Below are positions 1-11,778 of a DNA stretch of 64,000 nt, one piece after another. The DNA comes from Zhengitettix transpicula (lineage: Eukaryota; Arthropoda; Insecta; Orthoptera; Tetrigidae). The stretch lies in the NCBI GenBank assembly GCA_037074705.1, contig CM073591.1, positions 132,873,032 to 132,937,031 on the forward strand, given 5' to 3'. The notes beneath the pieces were generated by a model that saw nothing but the letters and a program-made list of their open reading frames with translations, had not been told where the DNA came from and did not search any database. Both the position numbers and the translations under genes were made by a program. Each line of letters opens with the position of its first letter. The first letter of the stretch is position 1.

Positions 1-1033
1 ACATTTTATTAAATATACGTGCCATCATTTACTGGAGATTGAACCTGATATTTAAAGTGAACGATATTTTTAAAGTGACTATTATAAGTTGAAAATTATG
101 ACTTAAAATAAGTGATGGGTTTATATTTTAGATAGTACGATTCGGTTGTTCAATTTACTGCTTTTGTGGGTAGTCAGTGAGTATTTGGAAGAAACATCAT
201 AAGGGTGATATCTGATAAATAAATCCAAACAGATAAAGCGTAACTAGTTTTCTCTGCACGATTGGGATGAATCGATTAGGTGCACGTTTTTAAGTATTGT
301 AAACTCTCATGCTAATGCGGATCCTCACCGAAGACCGAGATTTGAACAATTTGAAATGTCGGTATACCACTTCATTTTTAAGTCTCGCTGTCCCTACGTC
401 TTTAGGAATACACCTATTTCAATAGGGAAATCAAATAATTTGTACCTTAATTATTTAAAGAACATATATTAAAAATAATTGTCTTACTCATTAGCTTAAC
501 TGAATCACAGGCAATTGCGTCCTATGGTGTAGACGACACGATGATTAAAATCAAAATTTGCCGTCTGAATGATTATCGAGCTTCGTGAACTTCAAGGAAA
601 GGACGAAATTGTTTGTAATGTTTTTTATTTTTAAAAATCCGTTTTTAATATCAATACCTTACCATTTGTCACCATATCGTTCAGTGATAACAGGTTTGGA
701 GCGAATGATGCGTATAAGACGTCAAGGAAAAACTGTTGTGATGCTGTGCCCGCGGCTGTCGCCAGTCCTTGGCCTTGGCAGAGCTGCGAGGGCGCCGGAG
801 CGGCAAGCCACAAGCTCGCCAGGCGGCTACCGACTGATGGGCAAAAATCCTCAATCCCGCAACATGTTAGACAAACATCCTGACAACTCTATTTCTCTTT
901 TATCTGCACATTTTGTAAAGCCTCCTCCTGAATATCGTCTATTTTTTAAAAAAATTTGTTTACTTAATTTACTTCAAATTTTGCATATCCTTCAAAAAGA
1001 TTATAAATATTATAAATTCAATTTATTGAAACA

Positions 1034-1131
1034 CTAGCTGGGTACCCGGTCCCAGTCCCTTAAGATAATCAGAATTACTCCCAGTACCTTAAGATAATCA
1101 GAATTACTCCCAGTATCTTAAGAGAGTTAGA
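1034..1131 (+). repeat. 29-bp tandem repeat next to a composite-array start motif
   Basis: The motif ACTAGCTGGGTACCCGG at the left edge is a diverged version of the motif that opens both units of the 47-54 kb array. It runs straight into about three units of a 29-bp tandem repeat (starts near 1050, 1079 and 1108), each containing CCAGT, CTTAAGATAATCAG and ATTAC. The third unit is degenerate. This may be a small relic of the same interspersed element. Confidence 0.6.
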
Positions 1132-1254
1132 TATTTAAAAATTTAAATTAATAATTAATATATAACTTGTAGCACGATAGTTTTATTATTGATATATATA
1201 TATATGTTTCATTTTAATATAATTAGATATTAGCAAGGGTTGAGAGCTTGGAAA

Positions 1255-1620
1255 GTTGGAATTTGATCAGGCGTCGCCGAGGCGGGGAGATATTCCCTTC
1301 AGTCTGGAATTGGACACGTAGGCTGTTGACCCTCGGAAGTTACCTGGACTGTCGCACCGTGGGAAACATCTCTCTGAAAATCCCAGAAATTTGAATTAAC
1401 ACGTGACTGCCTGAACCAATGGCATTTCTTGGTTCAGGAAAGATCGATCCAAAGATGATCGAGACGATCGATTTTTCACATCCAGCGAGGGTGCTGTAAA
1501 GAGGGACAAACCGTCGCCAGCGACGGACGTGCAGCCCCAACTTGCAGTTTCGAGAGGACTCGGAGAAATCGAGTGTGCCAGACATCAACGCAAGGTAACT
1601 GCCAAGTATCTCAATCCTTG
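1255..1620. other. GC-richer island with a perfect hairpin and a possible exon
   Basis: This island is clearly richer in G and C than its surroundings and carries no repeat seen elsewhere in the window. It holds a perfect 10-bp inverted repeat, CCTGAACCAA/TTGGTTCAGG at 1410-1438 with a 9-nt loop, and a second small one, CGTCGC/GCGACG, near 1514. A frame open on the plus strand from about 1413 runs to AAG|GTAACT at 1592-1600, a good splice-donor match, and TTCTTGGTTCAG at 1426-1437 could be the acceptor. The encoded stretch is charged but unrecognised. It could be an internal exon of 157 nt, or a regulatory element. Confidence 0.3.
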
Positions 1621-2397
1621 GGGGAATTACCGTAGACCATGTTTAACTTGATTAAAGGATCAGATTGTTTTGCCCGGCTGACTGAACACTGTATTTGGTA
1701 TTTTAATTTTAATTGTCCATGTTCAGTTAGATGATTATTAAATTCTGTAAAATATCCCCTTTACTTCATCATTTAAAAACCTACCACCATAAACTAAACA
1801 GGTTGATGTTTTCATTTATTTAAGGACGTCAGATAAATATAACTGTTAAAAGATTTGTATCTTAATTGATCATTTCTAAGCATATTTATTAATCGAATCA
1901 CTACCAATTGGAAAAGTTTCCATATTATAGAGAGAAATTATAAATCCAGATAAGTTTCAGAACTTGTATTACATTCACTTAATGTTAAAACCAAGACTGA
2001 TAAAGTTGCTCTTCGGAAAACTTTATAACTGCTCGCTCATCGGTCAGGGTTGAGGAAGGGACGATTGAGGAAGAGACTGTTGTCCGCTCAGGGCACGACC
2101 ACTCAAAATACAACACCGTTTCCGGAATGTAACTTGGTAAATCCGGAAATTCTATAAAAGCTATAATTTAATTCCTATACAATTCACAAATGGTGCATAT
2201 TATGCCACCATGAAACATTCGATCAGACTCAGAAAAATTTCGTGGCCGTATAATTTGTAAATATTTCGTAAGGATATGGGGTAGAATTTTCCTAAAAGCC
2301 ACCATAAGTCAGAGACATAAAACTGCAACAATGCGTTGACTAGGTAAGATATTCACTATACATATTGAATTTGAATATATGTCTGCGTTAAAAATAT
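1621..2397. other. No gene seen
   Basis: AT-rich sequence with no domain, RNA gene or repeat copy that I can recognise. Confidence 0.4.
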
Positions 2398-2598
2398 ACT
2401 AATTAGATAAAATAACCAAATAACAGACATAATAAAGTCATATTTTGGTTCGTCACATGGATTTTGCTGTTATGTCGTGCTCATGGTTCGTACGTTTTTA
2501 ATCACCAGCCGAAAGGAACTGGGGTTCCAGAAACGTTGTGTAGTATTTATATTATCACTTTATTTTGGCTGTTATTTGACTGATTTATCTAATAAGTA
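2398..2598. mobile_element. TIR element, family B copy 1
   Basis: The left end (ATTAGATAAAATAACCAAAT, then AACAGAC) is the inverted counterpart of the right end (GCTGTTATTTGACTGATTTATCTAATAAG). The inside carries the family core, read here as CACCAGCCGAAAGGAACTGG followed by TTCCAGAAACGTTGTGTAGTATTTAT. No coding capacity. The size, the inverted ends and five more copies in the window mark it as a MITE-like non-autonomous DNA element. Its autonomous partner is not identifiable here. Confidence 0.7.
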
Positions 2599-4785
2599 TT
2601 TACTTGTACATATATTAGCCGCTATGATCCACAATAATAAATGATTGACAATTTTCAGTGAATACGCCAGCAGGAAGCCTTGCCGAACTACTCTGTTAAT
2701 TGCTTTATGTTTTGCGTTCCAGTCGAGCAGACTGTCGTTACACGGATTACGTCAAAAACTCGGTGATTTCAGAAGTACTCAAACAGAAGCAGAGCGTAAC
2801 CATTCTAGGTTTAAAACCTATGACGAAACAATTTCCACAATAATACGCCCAACACGGTTCATACAAATACGTAATATTTCAGCGTCTACATCGTACATTC
2901 TTTTCTATCAATTATATTCTTACCTTGGAAAAAATTCCTTATAAATATGATAAAATTACCTTTCTAGGTTAGACATAATTTTAATCTACATCTAACGACA
3001 TGACTCCGGCGACTGACGCATTTAGTTGCAAGTCATTCTTTGCGGTCAAATACATAAGCAATGAAACCGCAAATTTGTGTTTCTCAAAGGCTGGTTAATG
3101 CGGTGAATTAAAGATTGCAATAAACTAAGCAGTTTTTCTATCAATAAACTGTAGTAAAAAACATACCACGGATTCGTAACTTTTCACGTGGGTATTTTGG
3201 AGAAATTAATAGATATACACGTCAAAAATTCTCTAAATTAATTAAACACAACACGTAAATTCTTTTAATATTAATCGGGATATATTTATGACGACAATTA
3301 CTTCTAAACGAAGAAAAAGTGTCTAATCCGCTGTATTTCAAATATTATATAACAAGCTAAAATAAAATTGTAAGGTAATCGTGAAGATCGAAATTCTATA
3401 TCACCATGACGGTGCGAAAACATCCTATAAATACCCAAAAATTAATGTATTAAATTTAGTGAATATTTAAAAGGAGAAGAACGTGATTATAGAGGTTTGT
3501 TTCAGGCAATAAATACATAAAAGGTACAGCTTACTAACCAATACATTTTTATAGGAATGTATGGTTGGAAGTGACGCGTTGAGCCTCGAACACAAAAAAT
3601 GAGACATGAAAATGAGAACAATATTTTTTACATCAACGCAAAATGCTTCTTTCCAGAAATATCAACGAATTTAGTAGTCACCATTCCATAAAAATTATCA
3701 TTTTCAACCTCAATATTTATCTGCATATTATTTTGATGTGAAGAATAAAAATTATATTAATATTTATTACACTATTTAATTTCATAATTTCCTTTCAACA
3801 ACTTGTTGCTTATATTTCCTCGTATTTTTTATTTCTATTGGAACGATTCTAAATTCAATGTATTACAATAATCACTTATATATTTATCACTAATAAGACC
3901 GATTTGGTATTACTCTAACGGATTTTGGGGCAGTCAAATCGAAGACATATAAGAGACGGAAAACTGAGTAATGTGACTCATAACTGCGAGCACCCTTGGC
4001 ACTTTGAAATCAATCATCCGGCGTATGTATAAATTCTTAAGGAAGAGGATGGCTCAACATAACAACCGTGCTTCAATTCTGGAAGTTCACTCATTTAACC
4101 ATAAAACAGAAGATTAAGGCTCCTTGATTCCCTTGTCAACCTTAACGCGAGATTTACTTCCAATCAGTTTGAAACTGTGAATTTATCCGAATTGACATCA
4201 TTCCCCCACTTCCAGATCTTTCAAAGAAACTCAGAAAATAATAGATTTAGGGTAATGGACTGCACCAAGTATCACATTCCACGTGCATTAAAGCAGTTTA
4301 CTATGGCAATAATGTGAATCATCCCAAAATTTCTTCGTATGAAAATTGAAATAAAGCTAAAAAAAAGAATTTGTATATTGGATGTGTATATATTATCAAA
4401 ATATATTAGAAACTTAAATTGGAATTATATAAATTGTTGCAACTCCCTGAAGTTTAAATTTCTGTCCATTTAAAAACCGCGTCGACGAAACAAAATCACT
4501 ATCTCAACTATATATACATCAGCCCTGAAATGTGCTGAAAAACTGTGGAACACAATTTCTTTTTGTCATTTTGATAATGTGTGCGGCTGACCTACATTCA
4601 CAAGGAAGATGCATGAAAAGTCTCGATGAAAGAATATTGCATTGCGAGAATCTCGTGTCACATTCCTTTGCTCTGCTTGGCGAGACGTGCCAAATTACGC
4701 AAACTCTGAATGTTCAGGGAAGGATTTGCAACTGGTATTTCCGACCTACTCAGCCGTGGAGGATGAGATTGAGATTATGATGAAA
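2599..4785. other. No gene seen
   Basis: AT-rich sequence without recognisable domains. An open frame at 2645-2944 and two overlapping ones at 4532-4875 resemble nothing known; the last overlaps the SINE that follows and is read as chance. Confidence 0.4.
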
Positions 4786-4875
4786 GACCAAAACAAACGT
4801 CAATGTCCTTGTCTAGATTCAAAACCGCGACCTTCGCATCACGAGGCCGTGCTTCTGGTCGAGGACAATTGCTGA
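4786..4875 (-). mobile_element. tRNA-derived SINE fragment, copy 1
   Basis: Read on the minus strand the segment looks like the 3' half of a tRNA: GCCTCGTGATGCGAAGGTCG followed by CGGTTTTGAATCT, close to the Pol III B-box consensus GGTTCGANNC. This matches the head of tRNA-Arg-type SINEs. The head is followed by GACAAGGACAT, which also follows the B box of the copy at 18.5 kb, so the two appear to belong to one SINE family. Confidence 0.5.
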
Positions 4876-5156
4876 AAATTCCAATATTTTCTGTTTATTG
4901 AAATATTACGTTATAAACACTGTTTTTGAGAAAGATGACTTGTAAGTGGGTTTCTTGATCTTGAGGATTCCAGCCAAATTATACTACAAAACTTCTATAA
5001 CTGAGACCCCAGACTCCGTAAAATGTAGTCATAGTGTAAATAAATAAAGTTTCCGATCATATGTACTCTTTAAAATTTATTCTTAAGCTTTTATCTTTGG
5101 ATTGTACAGTTTCATTCATAAATTTACAAGTATTTACAATAAATATGGTAAATAAT

Positions 5157-5720
5157 TCACATGCTGGCTTGTGGTGGTGGAGAGTCTAGTGACGTTCCAG
5201 CCCTTGAGTTCTTGATTTTCTTGTCCTGGGGGGGTTTGGGGAGGAAGATGAGGTGGGTGTTTGTTGATTACTGTAAAGATTTGGGGTATTTGGGAGAGAA
5301 TGGAATAAGGGGGTTATCGGGCAGGGAGGTTATAATGTGGTTGGTGGGAAGAGGATTTGTCAGCAAGTGCCCGAGTGTTGGCGGGGAAGTATATGGTCTA
5401 TTGGGAGTTTGCGTTTCAGACGGTGGTTTGATGACTATGAATGTATTCTATAGTCGAATTTGGGTGATTTAGGGTATTTTTGATTAGAGAAGATATGAAT
5501 TTGTTGATTATTGTGTTCATAGTAGGAATTTGGATGTCTTTGTAGATTGTGGAGTTTCTTAGGAACAAAGGAGCATTTGTAATAGACCGTAGCATATTTT
5601 TGGGGGTAATTTGGAGCTTTTGTGAGTAAGGCTTGGAGAGGGCAGGCGTAGGACCTGATGGGTTGGATTAGGGAAAGAAAGATTATTCGTTTAGTATTGA
5701 TTGAGAGCGGGGATCATATG
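5157..5720 (-). pseudogene. Jockey-clade LINE, reverse transcriptase C-terminal remnant
   Basis: The minus strand encodes the end of a jockey-type non-LTR retrotransposon reverse transcriptase. Visible in order are a decayed thumb segment (LIQPIRSYACP), the characteristic NAPLFLRNSTIYKDIQIPT stretch corresponding to the family's ITNAPWFVRN-type motif, then NKFISSLIKNTLNHPNSTI and a degenerate form of the usual basic RRLKRRRP-like tail. Stops and frame changes break it, so it is dead. The strong G bias on the plus strand here simply mirrors C/A-rich sense coding sequence. The open frame on the plus strand at 5161-5472 is its antisense shadow. 5'-truncated, as is normal for LINE copies. Confidence 0.75.
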
Positions 5721-5838
5721 TTCGGGTATGTATATTTATGTATTTATGAATAAAAACTTTGTGTTTCATGTCAATAAATAAAAAATTACATTTATACTTT
5801 TGCTGTTAGGATGAATTCAAAAGTATACAGGATATGTA

Positions 5839-5863
5839 ATATATATATATATATATATATATA
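5839..5863. repeat. (AT)n microsatellite
   Basis: Uninterrupted AT dinucleotides. Confidence 0.95.
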
Positions 5864-6365
5864 ATTATTTATATAAAAGTATAGCAACTAATTCAAATTG
5901 TAATAATAACTTAAGGCTGTATCTGCATCCTACTCAAATTGTTTTTAGCGTTAAAATAATAATACAAGAGTTTCTAGCTATCTTTAAAATACGACCCAAA
6001 TTAAAGAAAAAAGCACAAATATTATCAGCTGAAGTCCCAAAGTCAGTTACGTACGACGACTTGCGACGTTCACTTGCGAGGAAACGTAGCACACAACAAT
6101 CTCAGGTAGAAGTCAACTACATAAGTCCTCTACGTATGTAAGCGGGAGTTACAAACCCTCCATTCAAGCCTTTCTCTGTAAAGTTACTACAGAGCAACAA
6201 CGTTCTACAGCTCTTCAAAGAGTCATTACGACAGAAAATCAGTTCTAATTAACTAATACCACAATCTCAGCATTGATGTTATTGCATGCTCTAAGGCACA
6301 AAAATCTACAAGCGCCGCAATCTCATCATTGAACAAATTAAAGGCAGCAAGTCCGTGGTTTAACA

Positions 6366-6485
6366 CCGACCCCCGTGGACTGGGAACGTGGCGTTCCTGG
6401 TCTTCGGCCAGATCTCGTCCCCAAAAGTGACTCCAACTACATCGCGGATGTCACCATTCCATTAGAAGTGACTCATCTGCTTTGA
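6366..6485 (+). pseudogene. RLE-type (R2-like) LINE endonuclease fragment
   Basis: A 39-codon open stretch ending in TGA reads DWERGVPGLRPDLV and then NYIADVTIPLEVTH. The LRPDLV...IADVTIPFE arrangement is typical of the restriction-like endonuclease domain at the C-terminus of R2/R4-type non-LTR retrotransposons, where PD and the following D and E belong to the PD-(D/E)xK-type active site. The upstream 300 bases (about 6050-6360) show no further recognisable protein, so only the end of the element remains in readable form. Assignment to a particular clade is uncertain; a related RLE element is possible. Confidence 0.45.
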
Positions 6486-6727
6486 GTATAGGATATTATA
6501 CAGATTTTAGCTCTGAGTGATTTTACCTAAATTACGACACATTCTCCATCTGTTTCTTTGACACGACGCCCTAGTCCAAAACTTTAAGTTGCAGAATGCG
6601 ATAAATGTTGGTATTAAATCCGAATCGTAATTGCCTTGCAGATTCTTCTGATATTTCATAAAACCATGTATTTTTTCATTGTATGGCAACTGAAGTTGTG
6701 ATTCTATATCAAACCTAGAAAAACTTT

Positions 6728-7155
6728 TCTTTTTTAGAGTAACAGCCAATATGAGGGTTATATACGTGGTGGCAACTCCCCTTTAATAGCATATAAATGT
6801 ATTTCAAAGGAAGGGTAGAGGAAGATAGTCAAGGGTTAACCAGGCTCCCCGGGATGTAGTTTAAGGATCCTACCCGGCATTTGCCTAAAAGTGATGCAGG
6901 ACAAACCCTTGAAAACCTGCATCAGGTAGGTCGGGCAGTAGGAACTTGTCCCACGCTCTTCCGTTGGCGGGAGAGGGGTTTGCTGTGGGGACGCAGCATT
7001 CCCTTCTCTGTGCCTCGACCAATTTAGGAGGCAGCTGGCCGACTGTTCCAACGGAAATAACGGACAATTCTTACCGTATGCCCAAGGTCTACGACTCCGA
7101 AACATACACTTCTCAAAACAGGCCTCAAAAACGGAGAGAGAAACATTTTCTCCAT
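6728..7155 (-). mobile_element. SINE-like repeat family A, copy 1
   Basis: One of nine copies in this window. Read on the minus strand it holds the shared landmarks in order: TTTTGAGA, TTGGGCATACGGTAAGA, GCTGCCTCCTAAATTGGTCG, AGCAAACCCCTCTCC, GTGGGACAAGT, CCTGATGCAGG, GTAGGATCCTTAAA, then TAGTTGCC-like sequence and an A-rich end (T-rich on the plus strand at 6728-6736). The consistent A-rich 3' end suggests spread by target-primed reverse transcription, as for SINEs or LINE 3' fragments. I see no clear A/B boxes. Frames open across the copy (6836-7324 and 6885-7067) are not regarded as genes. Confidence 0.75.
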
Positions 7156-8369
7156 ACGTCAGCGATTGTTGTAGCGACTTTGTTAGCAACAGTTTTTTGT
7201 TGAAATATGAGATCTCGTAACTTTCTTTTTTGGAATGGTAGTTTGAGATATAAGTGATCGTTGTTGGGATCCCAGCCCGACACCCACTACGGGCTCGGTG
7301 AAAACGTGGTGCTGAATGAGCCATTGAAATTCAACCGAAGTTGCAATATGATGCAGTGCAGGGGAAATATGCTTTAACTAACCAAATAAATTTTCTTTAG
7401 ACAAAGTAGCCATAACCGACGTTACTGCCAGATAACAGAAACTCTCATCCGTTTATGTTCCCGTCATTTAATGAATAAATTTAATATGTCGGTAAAATAT
7501 TCGCGTTTTAACACAATAACGGAATTAGAAAAATAGATCTTTGAAGCGATGACTGTGTAAGAAGACGAAACTTGAAAACGTAGTAAACGTTTAAATGTCA
7601 GTGAATAGGTCAAATCTAAATAATATTGTAAGATAAGTTGGAAAAAGGTACTGCGGTATCCAAGAGACATGATGAATATACGGAACAATGGAGAAAAAAA
7701 TTAAGAATTGGGCCTGAAATATGTATTGAAGAGTTAGATTTAATTTGATTACTAGGTAATAGGTTTTCCGTGATAGGACTCATTATTTATAATTAAACTT
7801 CTCTGATTTTGTTACAACAATCAGAATAACATTCCAACATCAAGATTGGACTGAATAACCATGAATGGCACTAATCACGGAAATGGAATAAAACACATCG
7901 TTTCAATAACCACGGGACTGTAACTAAATGATTACAATACCGCATAAACAGCTCAGATAGGCGGAAGTTCAGACATGATATCGCGTGTTGTTAGTATCAT
8001 ATAGCCAGCACGGACTCAAACAACGGTAGAAATGAACCAGAACTAACCTTCAGGATCATAAAAATCAACAATGGTTCTGCGTTAACATTTACTTAGAGAT
8101 TGTACTATGACGGATATTGAAAGATATTTCCTAAATAGTAAATAAAATAATAATAAATATGTGGGGAAGATTTCCTGTTGAATGTCTACTACCTGGGTTT
8201 TATAGTGAATATATGTCGCGACGAAGCGCTGTGCTGTAAATGTTTCCGAATTTTTATCAGGTGGGAACTTGGGACCAGCAAACAGGTAGACGTAGGTCGT
8301 CAGTGGTAATGCAGTTACATTTATTGATGAGCCTCATAATATACCTCAAATCATAAGTATATGTAAACC
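7156..8369. other. No gene seen
   Basis: AT-rich; nothing recognised. Confidence 0.4.
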
Positions 8370-8610
8370 ATCAGTGGTCCGGCGTTCGTCGTCCATGCGT
8401 AAGACGACATGCCGTAGATCTGGCTGATGGAAATCGTTCAACACATTTCAGGTGTGTCTTCAAGAGGCTAGCATCTATGGTCCAATTGTATACAGATTCC
8501 TTATGGCTGTGCAATTATTGGCGCATAATAACACGATTCTCCCTTGTACTGCATGTCTTAGTCGACCAGGTCCAACCAATGGCCTCAATCAGGTTTCTGA
8601 GAATCTCCTT
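8370..8610 (-). pseudogene. Possible Tc1-like transposase N-terminal remnant
   Basis: In one minus-strand frame, with a few stops, the translation contains GWTWSTKTCSTRENRVIMRQ, which resembles the linker between the two helix-turn-helix halves of Tc1-like transposases (a GRPR-hook-like stretch followed by TxREDRxIVR). The next 45 residues could be the second helix-turn-helix but are weakly conserved. No catalytic region follows. The similarity is short and could be coincidental; it is not clearly the same element as the Tc1 remnant at 60 kb. Confidence 0.33.
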
Positions 8611-9003
8611 GCCGCCTGTCAAAAATAATTGAACGAAACACCATCAATCATGAATCAACTAACTATGCACCGTCTATTAAATTCCGTAATATGGCACATC
8701 AATGAGTCATCTCATGGACATTCACTAACTGCAAACGCACCAGAAACTGTTGTTGCTTGTTTAAGAAAAACTATAAAGGACTGTATGTATTATATTATTA
8801 ATATTATAAATATTTAAACATTTTTTAAATCACAGTCACATATAAAATATTTATTTCCAACTATATTACATTAAAATATAATAATTTGATTAAAATATTT
8901 CCTTAGGTCAACTTCTTCTGACATGGATTTATATGACATCCTTTTGTTTACAATAGGGTTACATGTTTAATGGCCTAGATCTTATATATATATTTATATA
9001 TAT

Positions 9004-9178
9004 TGTAGTAATTATACGATAAATCACAGTTAAATCACCGCGTTGGAGCGTCAGTTTGTAGTAATTCATAATAAATAACAATTTAAAACAAGCCCCCACG
9101 TTGAGGTGCCAATTTATAGTAATTCAATTAAAATGGTTTAAACGTTCCACACGTTGAAGCAACAATTTGTAGTATTAA
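9004..9178 (-). repeat. LTR-end / primer-site-like motif repeated at 53-58 bp
   Basis: The plus-strand motif TGTAGTAATT occurs at 9004 and 9057, a variant TATAGTAATT at 9115, and TGTAGTATT at 9168. Between them lie CGTTGGAGCGTCA, CACGTTGAGGTGCCAA and CACGTTGAAGCAACAA, which are three diverged versions of one sequence. Confidence 0.6.
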
Positions 9179-10261
9179 AAGATAAATTATAAGCTAATTA
9201 AAATTAAATGATCGGATGTTTTAATTAAAAGATCTGAATTTAAAGTATACAAATAAATTAATTTATTAAATCAAATTATTGAAATTATATTACATGTTAA
9301 TACTTGACAATATACCACGGCTATATCTCAGGGCCGACCAGCGGGCCTTCAATAAAGAATTTTTAGATCAAACAATTAAATTTACAAAGTGACTAAAGCA
9401 TTAATTTAACAATTCGTAAAATATTAAAATATCAAATATCAAATATGAAATCCGAAATCTGACGATAAAATATCATTTACTGTGGGGTTTACAGATAATA
9501 AGTTGTTCAGTTAACCTTAAAGTTTTGTTTTACCACACACGATTATTATTAACACTTTATAAACAGAATTTACTAGGAAGCCCTTTCTGCTTGCTGAGTT
9601 TACTTATAACACTTGCTTCGCTGTTCTCTTTATCAATAACTTGTTACCATTATCAAAATTTGGTTATTTACTGGGTACAATAACCTGGCTCCCAATAATT
9701 GAATACAAGAATAACTCGTGAACGTCGACTATACTCCGAAAATATTCTGCATCAGGGAAAATAACAGTCGGCGTAGTATCGTCGTAGTTGTTTGATCAAA
9801 ACTGGAAACTATAGATCGTTCCGAATATTAGAGCTGTTAGACTACATACAGCCTTGTCTCCCCAAACAAACTTTCTGAAATTTTGTCCGAACTGTTATTC
9901 CTCTGCCTCCTGTCTACACACAGCCGCTCTGCGCGTCTAGCAAAATGTTTACGACAATACCCCAGCAAGCAGGCATTATAGACCCATATTCTTGTACACA
10001 ACTCGTATGTTTACGCCACCAACAAACTTTATACAACAAACAAAATTTATTATGCCAAATTTAAAACAATTATAAAATATACAAATATAATTGGGATCTC
10101 AGGGTCTTGAACTGGGTTTGATAATGGCAGAATTTATACAATCAAAGAACACCAAATTTTACATTTACTTCATAAGCAAATTGATGCGTCTAAACATAGA
10201 CGAAATTTGTTCATGAAGAAAATTATGCTAAAAGATTGAGTTTAAACAATTTCATTTTATC

Positions 10262-10301
10262 AATAATTAAAGAATGATCTGAATAATTAAAGAACGATCT
10301 G
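10262..10301. repeat. 20-bp direct repeat, two units
   Basis: AATAATTAAAGAATGATCTG followed directly by the same unit with one change (T to C at position 14). Lies in the putative U3 part of the solo LTR. Confidence 0.85.
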
Positions 10302-10403
10302 ACGTTTATCTTTTAAAAACGGTTTACAATAATTTTAAAGTTTTCTTTCTACTTACGGCAGCCCAGGACTCATTTTAACTTTTCGTGCACAATTTTGGGG
10401 TTT

Positions 10404-10454
10404 TCACAGATTCTAATTACTCACAGACTCTAATTATTCACAGACTCTAATTAG
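10404..10454. repeat. 17-bp tandem repeat, three units
   Basis: Units begin at 10404, 10421 and 10438, each TCACAGAxTCTAATTAx. Lies in the putative U3 part of the solo LTR. Confidence 0.9.
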
Positions 10455-10887
10455 CATAGTCTGTCGGTTAGTTTAAAATGGATTGGTTGATTCTCGATGA
10501 TTTACTGCAAACTGGATTTGTAGATCTCGTGAGTCATGTTGAAAATGCAACTCACTGGTTTTGTCTGTTGACTGAAGATTGATTTAGTTTCTGCGACTTG
10601 ATATAACAGCGTACTTATTACTGAAACACATTCTCTCGTTCCTTAAATTAGACCTTTATCATTCTCGCTGCTTACTGACTGTAAAACTTTTGTAATTAGA
10701 ATTTTTCTGGTCTTTACACCTCGCTGTTCTATGCCCGACTGTCCGTTCGTCTCGTGAATTTTGAGCGCGTAAAACCTCTCAACTGCTCAACAATCCTCTC
10801 CCTTCATCGTCGGTTTGTTGTGGCGTCCGCTACCGATATCAATAATGTGTCCTCTACAATTCAACTTTTCAATTACCAATTATTACA

Positions 10888-10995
10888 ATATATATATATA
10901 TAAAATTATATATATAAAATTATATATATATATAAAATTATATATATATAAAATTATATATATATAAAATTATATATATATATAATTATATAGGT
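10888..10995. repeat. TA-rich minisatellite
   Basis: Irregular tandem units of the type TATATATATAAAAT, abutting the end of the solo LTR. Confidence 0.9.
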
Positions 10996-11454
10996 ATACA
11001 AATAAATTAATTCCAATGATGTACTTAATAATTTTACAGATGAATATGGTTAGAATAACTGAAAACTCCTGACGGACTATTTTAAAATCCAGAAATTTTA
11101 ATGTAATTTACATTGAAATAAAATTTTTATATGTGTCTGTGATTTAAAAAAGGGTTGAATCATTTATAATATTAACTGTTATTGCTTTAAATGTCATGGT
11201 TAACACGAAAATGCCAGTTTCATGAATATTTTACATTCTTATTTGCTAGATACATACAATTGGAATTGCGTTCCATTAAAACCGTTCCTTCTTAGGGCTA
11301 AACTTTTTTATCTGTTAATTTACGTGTAGGTCAAATGAAAATCGAAATATAAATTACACGTATATACATATTATTTTCTATATTTTAAAGGTGAACTAAT
11401 GATTTTCTGTTGTCCTGTAACTGTCAATTTAATGTTATTTAATAAGAACATTTA

Positions 11455-11720
11455 CACAATAGCATGCATATGTAAAGTCTCAGTAATAGGCGCTGGAGGG
11501 TTGGTCCCCGTGCCCCGTGTACAAACACATTAGTAGCCATAAAGTAACGCGGGGAAGACAATCGAACGATGTTTAATTTGCGTGCTAGAGCAGGTGCTGT
11601 ATTATTCAGGGCAGCTGTCGGCAGATGAATTGCTGAGCATACACTCCCTGGGTCCCACGCTCTGCTCACACGACCTGCCAGGGGAGACGGGGATTAATGC
11701 CCGCAAGTGAGGACAGGTCG
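11455..11720. promoter_or_regulatory. GC-richer island, candidate cis-regulatory element
   Basis: A compact block of higher GC content with E-box-type motifs (CAGCTG, CAGATG) and AT-rich homeodomain-like sites (TTTAATTTG, GATTAATG), free of the repeats seen elsewhere. A 76-codon open frame on the minus strand has no recognisable domain. Conserved enhancers often look like this, but conservation cannot be tested here. Confidence 0.25.
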
Positions 11721-11778
11721 TCTGTGTACATTTAGCAAATCGTCCGTTAATAAAGCAAATAGTCCATAACGCAAACTA

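Larger units (their letters stand above)
9004..10887 (-). mobile_element. Probable solo LTR of an LTR retrotransposon
   Basis: On the minus strand the segment begins TGTAATAATTGG at 10887 and ends ATAATTACTACA at 9004, the paired TG...CA ends expected of an LTR, and it sits between AT dinucleotide tracts. It contains an AATAAA (plus-strand positions 10046-10051), and near its 5' end direct repeats: 17 bp three times at 10404-10454 and 20 bp twice at 10262-10301. These look like U3 enhancer repeats. Toward the 3' end, four copies of a TACTACA-like end at 53-58-bp spacing alternate with a motif resembling a TTGGCxCC-AACGTGGGG primer-binding site. No gag or pol is present. The superfamily (BEL/Pao or Ty3) cannot be told. 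Confidence 0.5.

Noticed and set aside
585..1037. 150-codon open frame on the plus strand
   Set aside because: Unrecognised translation with a GC-richer middle and AT-rich ends; no supporting signals.
5161..5472. 103-codon G-rich plus-strand frame
   Set aside because: It is the antisense shadow of the jockey-clade LINE remnant on the minus strand.
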